From: DATLED01 sp963750255
Lineage (GTDB): Bacteria; Actinomycetota; Acidimicrobiia; Acidimicrobiales; CADCTF01
Length of the DNA: 64,000 nucleotides
NCBI GenBank assembly: GCA_963750255.1
Contig: CAVVPZ010000008.1
Span: 806,001 to 870,000 of the forward strand
Direction of reading: 5' to 3'
Shown piece after piece: positions 43,326 to 51,243 of this stretch. The notes below the pieces were generated by a model, which saw nothing but the letters and a program-made list of their open reading frames with translations, searched no databases and was not told where the DNA came from. Position 1 is the stretch's first letter, and each line of letters starts with the position of its first letter. Both the position numbers and the translations under genes were made by a program.

Positions 43326-44294
43326 ATGGAATCGTTCGAGGGCAAGTTGGCGGTCGTGACCGGCGGGGGATCGGGCATGGGGCGCGAGTTGGTCGTCCAG
43401 TTGGCGGCGGCGGGGGCGTCGGTGGCGACCTGCGATGTCAACGTCGACAACCTGGCCCAGACGGCCAAGCTGGCCGAAGCCGCCTCGCCGGCCGGGGCCG
43501 CGACCAAGATCACCACCCACCGGTGCGATGTCTCCGACGAGGCCGAGGTGCAGCGCTTCCGCGACGAGGTCGCCACGCAGCACGACACCGAGGTCGTGCA
43601 CCTCGTCTTCAACAACGCCGGCATCGGCGGCGGGGGCAGCTTCGTGGAGGGGAGCCGCGACGAGTGGGAGCGCACCTTCGGCGTCTGTTGGGGCGGCGTC
43701 TACAACTGCAGCCGGGCCTTCGTTCCGATGCTCGTGGCCAGCGACGGCGGCATGCTCGTCAACACCAGCAGCGTCAACGGGTTCTGGGCCTCGCTCGGAC
43801 CGGGCGTGCCGCACACGGCGTACTCGTCGGCGAAGTTCGCGGTCAAAGGGTTCTCCGAAGCGCTCCTCGAGGACTTCAAGGTCAATGCGCCCCACGTGGG
43901 CGTGGCCGTCGTGATGCCCGGACACATCGGCACCGACATCGCCATCAACACCCGACTCGCCCACGGCGGTTCTGACCCCGATGCGATGACGGCAGCCGAA
44001 CTGGACGCCATGCGGGCAGACCTGGCCAAACGGGGCCTGCCGGCGTCGAAGATGTCCGACGACGACCTCCGCAACGTGGTGCGGATGATGGGGGAGGGCT
44101 TCCGCGACAACGCGCCGATGACGGCGGCCGAGGCCGCCACCGTCATCCTCGACGGCGTGCTTGCCGGGTCGTGGCGCATCCTTGTTGGTGCCGACGCGCA
44201 CGCGCTCGACGCCGCCGTCCGTGCCGACCCCGAAGGCGTCTACCGGGCAGGCGGCCCCGCCCTCGGCGCCAGCGGGGTGACCACCAGGTCCTGA
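43326..44294 (+). CDS. Short-chain dehydrogenase/reductase
   Basis: A 322-aa SDR with GKLAVVTGGGSGMGRELVVQLAAAG, a cofactor Asp in TCDVNVDN, FNNAGIGGGG, NTSSVNGFWASLGPGVPHTAYSSAKFAVKGFSEAL (Ser, Y-x3-K) and a longer C-terminal lid than the SDR at 40190. The substrate is unknown; the divergent acyl-CoA dehydrogenase suggests a lipid or steroid intermediate. ATG 43326 has GGAG about 6 bases upstream; ATG 43314 is the alternative. The frame stays open far upstream, but that part is antisense to the dehydrogenase. Confidence 0.85.
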   Translation: MESFEGKLAVVTGGGSGMGRELVVQLAAAGASVATCDVNVDNLAQTAKLAEAASPAGAATKITTHRCDVSDEAEVQRFRDEVATQHDTEVVHLVFNNAGIGGGGSFVEGSRDEWERTFGVCWGGVYNCSRAFVPMLVASDGGMLVNTSSVNGFWASLGPGVPHTAYSSAKFAVKGFSEALLEDFKVNAPHVGVAVVMPGHIGTDIAINTRLAHGGSDPDAMTAAELDAMRADLAKRGLPASKMSDDDLRNVVRMMGEGFRDNAPMTAAEAATVILDGVLAGSWRILVGADAHALDAAVRADPEGVYRAGGPALGASGVTTRS

Positions 44295-44354
44295 GGTCGG
44301 GTACTGGCAAAAACCGGCCGGCGTGGTCGACGGCGACCGATAGGTTCTGCCTTC

Positions 44355-45302
44355 GTGCCTGCCCCGTCCACCACCGCCGCGATGGTCGAGGGTCGGGCGC
44401 TCACCAAGCGTTTCGACGACTTCGTCGCCGTCGACGGGATCGACTTCGAGGTCCGTCCCGGTGAGACGTTCGGCTTCCTCGGGCCCAATGGCGCCGGCAA
44501 GAGTTCGACCATGCGAATGGTGGCGTGCGTGTCGCCTGCCACCAGCGGAGAACTCCGGGTGCTGGGGATGGATCCAGCGACCTCGGGGGCCGCGATTCGT
44601 TCGCGACTCGGGGTGGTGCCGCAGGAGGACAACCTCGACGCCGAGTTGTCGGTCGGCGACAACCTCTTCATCTACGGACGCTACTTCGGCCTGTCCAAAG
44701 CGGTGATCCGGCAACGGTCGGCCGAGCTGCTCGACTTCGTGCAGCTGACCGAGCGACGCGACGACCGTGTCGACCCGCTGTCGGGCGGCATGAAGCGGCG
44801 GCTCACGATCGCCCGCGCCCTCATCAACGAGCCCCAATTGCTCCTACTCGACGAGCCGACAACCGGTCTCGATCCGCAGGCCCGCCATCAGTTGTGGGAC
44901 CGGCTGTGGCGACTCAAGCAGGACGGCGTGACCATCGTGTTGACGACCCACTACATGGACGAGGCCGAGCAACTCTGCGACCGGCTCGTGATCATGGACG
45001 GCGGTCACATCGTGAGCGAAGGCTCGCCGCAGCAACTGATCCGACGACATGCGACCCGCGAAGTCGTCGAGCTCCGATTTCTCGACCCGGCCCAGCGGGC
45101 CCAAGCCGCTACTCGTCTCGACCAGGTCGATGGCGGGCGGGTCGAGGCGTTGGCCGACCGGTTCGTGGTGTACACCGACGATGGCGACGCGCTGGCCCGT
45201 GAACTCGAACGTGATGGCATCAACGCCACGTCGGTGTTGGTGCGGCGGTCGACGCTCGAAGACGTCTTCTTGCTCCTCACCGGCCGCACGCTGGAGGACT
45301 GA
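44355..45302 (+). CDS. ABC-2 type exporter, ATP-binding subunit
   Basis: A 315-aa ATPase: Walker A GFLGPNGAGKSSTMRM, Q-loop VVPQEDNLDAELSV, signature VDPLSGGMKRRLTIARAL, Walker B LLLLDEPTTGLDP, switch His LTTHYMDEAEQLCDR, and the C-terminal DUF4162-like extension typical of DrrA/NodI-type drug or polysaccharide exporters. GTG 44355 is 8 bases after TAGGTT (44341-44346), giving a leaderless operon start. Two permease genes follow directly. Confidence 0.9.
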   Translation: MPAPSTTAAMVEGRALTKRFDDFVAVDGIDFEVRPGETFGFLGPNGAGKSSTMRMVACVSPATSGELRVLGMDPATSGAAIRSRLGVVPQEDNLDAELSVGDNLFIYGRYFGLSKAVIRQRSAELLDFVQLTERRDDRVDPLSGGMKRRLTIARALINEPQLLLLDEPTTGLDPQARHQLWDRLWRLKQDGVTIVLTTHYMDEAEQLCDRLVIMDGGHIVSEGSPQQLIRRHATREVVELRFLDPAQRAQAATRLDQVDGGRVEALADRFVVYTDDGDALARELERDGINATSVLVRRSTLEDVFLLLTGRTLED

Positions 45303-45303
45303 G

Positions 45304-46077
45304 ATGGCGGTGCCGGCCGTGCTCACGGTTGTCGAGCGGGAGATCATCGTGTTTCGCCGGCTCTGGCGGGCGTCGGTGTTCTCGAGCGTCGTCACCCCCG
45401 TGCTCTTCCTGGCCGCCATGGGTCTTGGTCTGGGCGGACTCGTCGACGACGGGCGATCTTCGGTTGACGGCTTGGCGTATCTCGACTTCGTCGCCCCCGG
45501 ACTGCTGGCCGCCGGCGCCGTGTTGTCGTCGAGCGGCGAGGCGCTCTGGCCGGTGCTCGGCGGCGTCAAGTGGGTGCGCCAGTTCCACGCCATGGTCTCC
45601 ACGCCGATCCGCTCCCGCGACGTGTACTGGGGGACGCTGGCCTGGATTGCGTTGCGCACCACGATGTCGTCGTCGATCTTCTTGCTCGTCGCCGTGCTGT
45701 TCGGGGCGGTGTCGTCGCCGTGGGCTCCCGTCGCCGTGCCGGCTGCGGTGCTCGGTGGATTGGCGATGGCTGCCCCTCTGGCGTCGTTCTCGGTCACCCA
45801 GGACAGCGATCTGCCCTTCGCCGTCATCATGCGACTCGGCGTGCTCCCGCTGTTCCTGTTTTCGGGCACGTTCTTCCCGATCTCCCAACTCCCGGCCGCG
45901 GTGCAGCCGCTGGCGTGGTTGTCGCCGCTGTGGCACGCGGTGCAAATCGCACGCGCCGCCACCACGGGTTCGCTCGACGCCGTGTCGGTGGCCGGTCATG
46001 TCGCCGTGCTGGTGGCGATGGTGGTGGCCGGCGGCATGATCGGCACCCGCAACTTCGCTCGAAGGCTGTCGTCGTGA
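45304..46077 (+). CDS. ABC-2 type exporter, permease subunit 1
   Basis: A 257-aa permease with six hydrophobic helices (SVVTPVLFLAAMGLGLGGL first; PLFLFSGTFFPISQLPAAVQPLAWLSPLWHAVQIARA is the conserved ABC-2 region near residue 180). It starts at ATG 45304, two bases after the ATPase stop, and its stop overlaps the next GTG. A longer frame upstream to 45049 is antisense noise within the ATPase. It probably pairs with the second permease as a heterodimer. Confidence 0.88.
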   Translation: MAVPAVLTVVEREIIVFRRLWRASVFSSVVTPVLFLAAMGLGLGGLVDDGRSSVDGLAYLDFVAPGLLAAGAVLSSSGEALWPVLGGVKWVRQFHAMVSTPIRSRDVYWGTLAWIALRTTMSSSIFLLVAVLFGAVSSPWAPVAVPAAVLGGLAMAAPLASFSVTQDSDLPFAVIMRLGVLPLFLFSGTFFPISQLPAAVQPLAWLSPLWHAVQIARAATTGSLDAVSVAGHVAVLVAMVVAGGMIGTRNFARRLSS

Positions 46078-46904
46078 ACGCGGCGTCCGGCGTGCGCCGC
46101 CTGGTCGACGAGACCCGGGTGCTCCCCACCGCTGGTGGAGCGCGCCGCCGGGCGTGGCGGATGGTCGAGCGCAACGTGCTCGAGTACCGCCGCATGTGGC
46201 TGGTGTTCGCCACCGGGTTCGCCGAACCGTTGCTCTACCTGCTTTCGATCGGCGTGGGTGTCGGCGCTCTCGTCGGCACGCTCACCGGGCCCGGCGGGCG
46301 AGCGGTCAGCTATCAGGAGTTCGTCGCCCCTGGCTTGTTGGCCGCCTCGACGATGAACGGCGCGGTGTACGACACGACCTTTGGCTTCTTCATCAAGTAC
46401 AAGTACGCCCACACCTACGACGCCGTCCTCGCCACGCCGCTGGGCATCGCCGACGTGGCCCGGGGCGAGGCGCTGTGGGCGTTGATGCGGGTGACGATCT
46501 ATGCCGCCGCCTTCGTCGCCGCCATGGGTGTGCTCGGACTCCTCGCCTCCCCGTGGGCCGTGCTCGCCCTCCCGGCCGCCGCGCTCATCGGACTTGCCTT
46601 CGGGGCCGCCGGGCTGGCGTCGACGACGTGGATGCGTTCGTGGACCGACTTCGACTACGTGAATGCGGCCTTGGTGCCGATGTTCTTGTTCTCGGCCACC
46701 TTTTTCCCGCTCGACCGCTATCCCGGGGCGCTCCGCCTCGTGGTCCAGGCCACGCCGCTCTATCAGGGCGTCGCCCTCGAACGAGCGCTCGTCCTCGGCC
46801 ATCCGGGGTGGGCCGACGCCGGCCACGTGCTCTACCTGCTCGTCGTCGCCGTCGGCGGCCTAGCCATCGCCACCCGACGGTTGCAGCGCCTGTTGCAGCC
46901 CTGA
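46074..46904 (+). CDS. ABC-2 type exporter, permease subunit 2
   Basis: A 276-aa permease paralogous to the preceding one: RNVLEYRRMWLVFATGFAEPLLYLLSIGVGVGALVG at the N-terminus and FLFSATFFPLDRYPGALRLVVQATPLYQGVALERAL near residue 205. GTG 46074 overlaps the upstream stop (GTGA). The pair of unequal permeases with one ATPase resembles DrrABC/NodJ systems; the exported molecule is unknown. Confidence 0.88.
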   Translation: MNAASGVRRLVDETRVLPTAGGARRRAWRMVERNVLEYRRMWLVFATGFAEPLLYLLSIGVGVGALVGTLTGPGGRAVSYQEFVAPGLLAASTMNGAVYDTTFGFFIKYKYAHTYDAVLATPLGIADVARGEALWALMRVTIYAAAFVAAMGVLGLLASPWAVLALPAAALIGLAFGAAGLASTTWMRSWTDFDYVNAALVPMFLFSATFFPLDRYPGALRLVVQATPLYQGVALERALVLGHPGWADAGHVLYLLVVAVGGLAIATRRLQRLLQP

Positions 46905-46932
46905 AGCTTCCTCGGGCACCCGGGCGGGTGGA

Positions 46933-47634
46933 TCAGACGGCGCAGCTCCCGTCGTCGCATCCATCGCCCGACGTCGACTCGGACACCATCTCGAGGGCGT
47001 GCCCCTTGTCCCAGGCTCGCTCCAGGGCGCGTGCGAACACCTCGCCGTCCTGGGCGCCCGACACGGCGAATCGACGGTCGATGACAAAGAACGGCACGCC
47101 CGTCACCCCCAGCTCCTCGGCGGCGGCCTCGTCGGCGCGGACGAAGTCGGCGTACTCGTCGCTCCCCAGCACCCGATCGACGTCGTCCGGATCAAGTCCG
47201 GCGTCGATGGCGACGTCGCGCAATTGCTCCCGGTCGCCCATGGCCCGTCCCTCGGTGAAGTACGCCCGCAGGAACCGCTCCTTGACCTGATGTTGCCGGT
47301 CGCAGTCCGCGGCCAGGTGAAGGAGGCGGTGGGCGTCGAAGGTGTTGCCGGGCCGGGCGGAAGCGAAGTCGAACTCGAGGCCTTCCTCGGCGGCGACGTC
47401 GGCCATGTGTTGCACCGACTTGCGGGCCCGATCGGGGCCCATCCCGTACTTGCGGCCGATGAGTTCGTCGTAGCTGCCCACCCGCTCGGTGGGGGCGTGT
47501 GGGTCGAGTTCGAAGCTCCGCCAGACGATCTCGACCTCGTCGGCATGGGCGAACCCGGCGAGGGCCTTCTCGAAGCGGCGCTTGCCGATGTAGCACCACG
47601 GGCAGACGACGTCGGACCAGATCTCCACGAGCAT
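46933..47634 (-). CDS. DsbA-family (FrnE-like) oxidoreductase
   Basis: A 233-aa cytoplasmic thioredoxin-fold protein with a CPWC active site in VEIWSDVVCPWCYIGKRRFEKAL at residues 2-24, the helical insertion, and the cis-Pro in LGVTGVPFFVIDRRFAVSGAQ near residue 170. It ends in a Cys tail (SGDGCDDGSCAV) that could be redox-active or bind metal. There is no signal peptide. ATG 47634 begins directly at the first strand; the in-frame start at 47697 overlaps the divergent gene's start. Confidence 0.88.
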   Translation of the reverse strand: MLVEIWSDVVCPWCYIGKRRFEKALAGFAHADEVEIVWRSFELDPHAPTERVGSYDELIGRKYGMGPDRARKSVQHMADVAAEEGLEFDFASARPGNTFDAHRLLHLAADCDRQHQVKERFLRAYFTEGRAMGDREQLRDVAIDAGLDPDDVDRVLGSDEYADFVRADEAAAEELGVTGVPFFVIDRRFAVSGAQDGEVFARALERAWDKGHALEMVSESTSGDGCDDGSCAV

Positions 47635-47695
47635 GCGTCTTCCAACCGGCGGCACCGGGGGTGGATTCCCACCGCGGGGACTACCTTCGGCCCTC

Positions 47696-48937
47696 ATGTT
47701 CCCCGCCCATGGCCGCCCGGTGGCCGACGTCCTGGCCGAACTCGAGGCCAGACAGGCCGGCGATGTCGACTGGCGGGGCGGACGGGTCTTCAGCCTCGCC
47801 TACGACGCCGGCGACGTCGTGCACGACCTGGCCGTCGAAGCGGCGTCGCGCTTCCTCTCCGTCAACGCCCTGAACCCGGCGGCGTTTCCCAGCGTGGGCG
47901 AGATGCAGCGCGAGGTTGTCGCCATGATGTCTGACCTGCTCCACGGCGGGAGCGAGGCCAGCGGCTTCATGACCTCGGGGGGAACCGAGTCGATCCTCCT
48001 CGCCGTCAAGGCGGCCAAGAAGCGGGGCCAAGGCGAGCGGGGGATCGATCGACCCAACCTGGTGTTGCCCGCCTCGGCCCACGCGGCGTTCACCAAGGGG
48101 GCCGACTACTTCGATGTCGAGATTCGGCGCATCCCGGTCGGCGACGATTTCCGGGCCGATGTCGGCGCCATGGCTGGGGCCATCGACGACCAGACCGTGC
48201 TCGTGGTCGGGTCGGCGCCTCAGTATCCCCAAGGCGTCATCGACCCGATCGGGGAGATCGCCGCCCTTGCCATCGATTCGGGATGCAGCTGTCATGTCGA
48301 CGCCTGCATGGGCGGGGTCACACTGCCCATGCTCGAACGGCTGGGTCATGACATCCCCCCGTTCGACTTCCGGGTGCCGGGCGTGACGTCGATGTCGGTC
48401 GACCTGCACAAGTACGGGTACTCGGCCAAGGGGGCCTCGGTGATCCTCTACCGCGACAAGCACCTGCGCCGCTACCAGACCTTCGCCACCGACGACTGGC
48501 TCGGGGGTCTCTACGCCTCGTCGGGCATCCTCGGCACCAAGAGCGGCGGCCCGATTGCGTCAGCCTGGGCGGTCATGACCCACCTCGGAGCGGAGGGCTA
48601 CGAGCGGTTGACGGCTGCGGCGCGCGAGGCCACGCTGCGACTGTCGGATGGCCTGAGTGCGATCCCCGCCGTGGAGATACTCGCTCCACCGGAGGCGACG
48701 CTCGTGGCCTTCCGCATGCCCGACCTCGACACGTTCGCCGTCGGCAACGCGCTGTCGGCCCGTGGGTGGTACTGCGACCAGCAGGCGCCGCCGCCGTCGC
48801 TTCATTGCATGGTCAACGCCGTCCATGCCGCGCCGGGACGCATCGAGGAGTTCGTTGCCGCCGTGGACGCCTGTTGCGACGAGATCGCGGCGTCGTCGGG
48901 TGACGGGCGCCAGGCGGCGTACGGCTCGCTGGAGTAG
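47696..48937 (+). CDS. PLP-dependent decarboxylase/lyase (sphingosine-1-phosphate lyase-like)
   Basis: A 413-aa fold-type I PLP enzyme. Landmarks: FMTSGGTESILLAVKAAKKR, the His that stacks on PLP in SAHAAFTKGADYF, HVDACMGGVTLPML, and the PLP lysine in VTSMSVDLHKYGYSAKGASVILYR (about residue 241). Sequence order and motifs match the sphingosine-phosphate lyase/group II decarboxylase branch; the substrate is unproven. ATG 47696 is 8 bases after TACCTT (47682-47687), a leaderless start. Confidence 0.82.
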   Translation: MFPAHGRPVADVLAELEARQAGDVDWRGGRVFSLAYDAGDVVHDLAVEAASRFLSVNALNPAAFPSVGEMQREVVAMMSDLLHGGSEASGFMTSGGTESILLAVKAAKKRGQGERGIDRPNLVLPASAHAAFTKGADYFDVEIRRIPVGDDFRADVGAMAGAIDDQTVLVVGSAPQYPQGVIDPIGEIAALAIDSGCSCHVDACMGGVTLPMLERLGHDIPPFDFRVPGVTSMSVDLHKYGYSAKGASVILYRDKHLRRYQTFATDDWLGGLYASSGILGTKSGGPIASAWAVMTHLGAEGYERLTAAAREATLRLSDGLSAIPAVEILAPPEATLVAFRMPDLDTFAVGNALSARGWYCDQQAPPPSLHCMVNAVHAAPGRIEEFVAAVDACCDEIAASSGDGRQAAYGSLE

Positions 48938-48942
48938 CGGGA

Positions 48943-49062
48943 CTACCCCTTGGCTTCGGCGCGGGCGGCGCCGGCCTCGGCGGCGCGCTTCTTGTCGCGG
49001 GCCTTCTTCTTTCGGATTCGATCGTTCTTGACCCGGACTTTGCTGTGCGCACCCGTACCCAT
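48943..49062 (-). CDS. 39-aa highly basic small protein
   Basis: A short frame from ATG 49062 to TAG 48943 encodes MGTGAHSKVRVKNDRIRKKK followed by ARDKKRAAEAGAARAEAKG. It is strongly basic with an Ala/Glu-rich helical tail, resembling small ribosome- or nucleic-acid-associated actinobacterial proteins. It sits in the 160-base gap between the lyase and the deacetylase, has a meaningful amino-acid composition and ends just past the convergent stop, so I consider it real although unnamed. Confidence 0.6.
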   Translation of the reverse strand: MGTGAHSKVRVKNDRIRKKKARDKKRAAEAGAARAEAKG

Positions 49063-49097
49063 AGGACACGCACTCTACCGGCGCTAGGTTCGCTCCC

Positions 49098-49814
49098 GTG
49101 CAGAGCGACGACGACATCGAACGGATCCTCGTCATCACGGCCCATCCCGACGACGTCGACTTCGGCGCCGGCGGCACGGTCGCCGAGTGGGCGGCCCGGG
49201 GCATCGAGATCTCGTATTGCCTCATCACCGACGGCGACGCAGGCGGGTTCGACCCCTCCGTCGCCCGCAGCGAGATCCCCAAGATCCGGCGGGCCGAACA
49301 GGAGGCGGCCGGCCTTGTGCACGGCGTGCGTGGCTATCACTGGCTGGGGTACCCGGACGGTCGCCTCGAGGTGACCCTCGACCTCCGCCGCGATCTCTCG
49401 CGGGTGATCCGCAAGGTGCGCCCGCAGCGGGTCGTGTGCCAGTCACCCCAACGGAGTTGGGAGCGCATCTACGCCAGCCACCCCGACCATCTGGCTGCGG
49501 GCGAGGCGGCGTTGTGCGCCGTCTATCCCGATGCTCGCAACGAGTTCACGTTCACCGAACTGATGGACGAGGGACTGGTTCCCTGGTCGGTGCCCGAGGT
49601 CTGGGTCATGGGCGGCCCCGACGCCAACCACTACCACGACACCACCGACCATCTCGACGCCAAGGTCAAGGCGCTCCTCTGCCACGTGAGCCAACTGCCC
49701 GACCCGTCGTCGCTCGAGGCGAGGATGCGAGGTTGGGGCGAAATGATCGCCGCCGCGGGCGGGCTTCCCTCCGGGCGCACGGCCGAGGCGTTCCGGGTGA
49801 TCGACACCGCATGA
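49098..49814 (+). CDS. PIG-L/LmbE-family deacetylase
   Basis: A 238-aa zinc-dependent N-acetyl-sugar deacetylase. Metal ligands are in VITAHPDDVDFGAGGTVAEW (H, D, D) and SHPDHLAAGEAAL (His), as in MshB and Mca. GTG 49098 lies 7 bases after TAGGTT (49085-49090), a leaderless start. It could act in mycothiol metabolism or detoxification, but distinguishing these needs comparison to MshB/Mca. The stop overlaps the next ATG. Confidence 0.85.
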   Translation: MQSDDDIERILVITAHPDDVDFGAGGTVAEWAARGIEISYCLITDGDAGGFDPSVARSEIPKIRRAEQEAAGLVHGVRGYHWLGYPDGRLEVTLDLRRDLSRVIRKVRPQRVVCQSPQRSWERIYASHPDHLAAGEAALCAVYPDARNEFTFTELMDEGLVPWSVPEVWVMGGPDANHYHDTTDHLDAKVKALLCHVSQLPDPSSLEARMRGWGEMIAAAGGLPSGRTAEAFRVIDTA

Positions 49815-50924
49815 GCGACTCCGACGACGGGAGGACGACGTTGCAACTCACCTTTGCCGAAGGGCGGGTGGTTGGATGCCTGGCCGAGAAGGCGCTGGCC
49901 ACCCCCCAGGCCTATCCACTCACGCTTGCGTCCCTCCGAGCGGCGTGTAACCAGTCGACGAGTCGCGAGCCCGTCGTCGACTTCGACGACGCCACGATCA
50001 CCGAGGCGCTCGATGGCCTCCGGGCCAAACGGCTCGTGCGGGTGCTGCCCGCCGGCGGGTCGAATCGCACGACGAAGTATCGCCACGTGCTCGACGAAGA
50101 ACTCGGCCTCGACGACCGCGAGGTCGCACTCGTCGCCGTGTTGTTGCTGCGCGGGCACCAGACGGTCAACGAACTGCGGACCCGCACCGAGCGCCTGGCC
50201 GACGTCGGCGACGAGGCCGCCGTCGAGCGCGATCCTCGGGCGACTCGCCGAACGCGAAGGGCCGCTCACGCGACTGCACGAGCGTGGGCCCGGTCGCCGC
50301 CAGCCCCGCTGGTCGACGCCCCTTGTCGACGGCGACGGCCTCGCCGCTCCCGGAGGCGTACACGCCGGGCCCACCTCGCACCCGCTTCGGGTCTCGCCCG
50401 TGGCCGAGGCAGACCTCGACGATCAGCAACGCGAACTGTTGTCGGGCGTCGTGGTGCCCGGGGGCACGACCAACATCTTCGCCACCTTGGTTCGTCACCC
50501 GGGACTGTTCCGCAAGTGGATGCCCTTCGGCGGAAAGCTCCTCAACGGCAAGGTCCCGGCCCGAGAACGAGAGCTCGCCGTTCTCCGCGTGGGGTGGCTG
50601 TGCCGGGCCGACTACGAGTGGGGCCAACACGTGCCGATCGGACGACGTGCGGGCTTGACCGACGCCGAGATCGCCCGCATCCCCATGGGTCCGGAGGCCG
50701 ATGGCTGGTCCGATCTCGACCGCGCCGTGCTGTCGGCCACCGACGAGTTGCACCGCGATTCGACGATCTCCGACGCGACGTGGCATCGGCTGGCGCAGGA
50801 CTTCGACGAAAAGCAACTGATCGAGTTGGTGATGGTCATCGGCCACTACCACCTCGTCTCCTATGCCCTCAACAGCCTCGGGGTCGAACGGGAAGATGGC
50901 GTCGTCGGCCTCCCCGACGCCTGA
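49811..50924 (+). CDS. DUF480 (YceH)-carboxymuconolactone decarboxylase fusion, one frameshift
   Basis: ATG 49811 overlaps the previous stop. Residues ~1-150 are a YceH-type double winged-helix domain (LTFAEGRVVGCLAEKALATPQAYPLTLASLRAACNQSTSREPVVDFDD, then LLLRGHQTVNELRTRTERL). The frame breaks near 50222 and the YceH end (RLAEREGPLTRLHERGPGR) continues in a second frame straight into a carboxymuconolactone decarboxylase/AhpD-like domain (IFATLVRHPGLFRKWMPFGGKLL, LRVGWLCRADYEWGQHV) ending at 50924. Either this is a true fusion or another indel hides a stop between two coupled genes. Confidence 0.65.
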
Positions 50925-51243
50925 GGCACCGCCGTTCGCCGACGAGGTCCGCTCGGTGATTGCCAGGCTTCCGAGCGGCGAGGTCTGCACCTACGGCGAC
51001 GTCGCCGCCATGGCGGGGCGACCCGGAGCAGCGCGGGCGGTGGGGCGAATTCTGGCCGGGTCGGGCGCCGCCGCGGAGCCCCTCCCGTGGTGGCGGGTGG
51101 TCAACGCCGCCGGCCGCCTCGTGCCCGGCCACGAGGGCGAACAGGTTCGCCGGCTGCGGGCGGAGGGCATCGATGTCGACACCGAGCGGGGGCGCGTTCG
51201 GTGGCCCAGGAGCCGAGGTCAGACCAAGCCGGCGGTCGAGTAG
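50896..51243 (+). CDS. Alkyltransferase-like (ATL) DNA-binding protein
   Basis: A 115-aa MGMT-family protein: FADEVRSVIARLPSGEVCTYGDVAAMAGRPGAARAVGRIL holds the DNA-binding helices with the Arg finger, and PWWRVVNAAGRLVPGHEG replaces the PCHRV active site. The cysteine is Trp, as in ATL proteins that bind alkylguanine and flag it for nucleotide excision repair. Here the following His is also Trp, a small departure. ATG 50896 overlaps the preceding gene by 29 bases with a GGGAAG site. Confidence 0.85.
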   Translation: MASSASPTPEAPPFADEVRSVIARLPSGEVCTYGDVAAMAGRPGAARAVGRILAGSGAAAEPLPWWRVVNAAGRLVPGHEGEQVRRLRAEGIDVDTERGRVRWPRSRGQTKPAVE

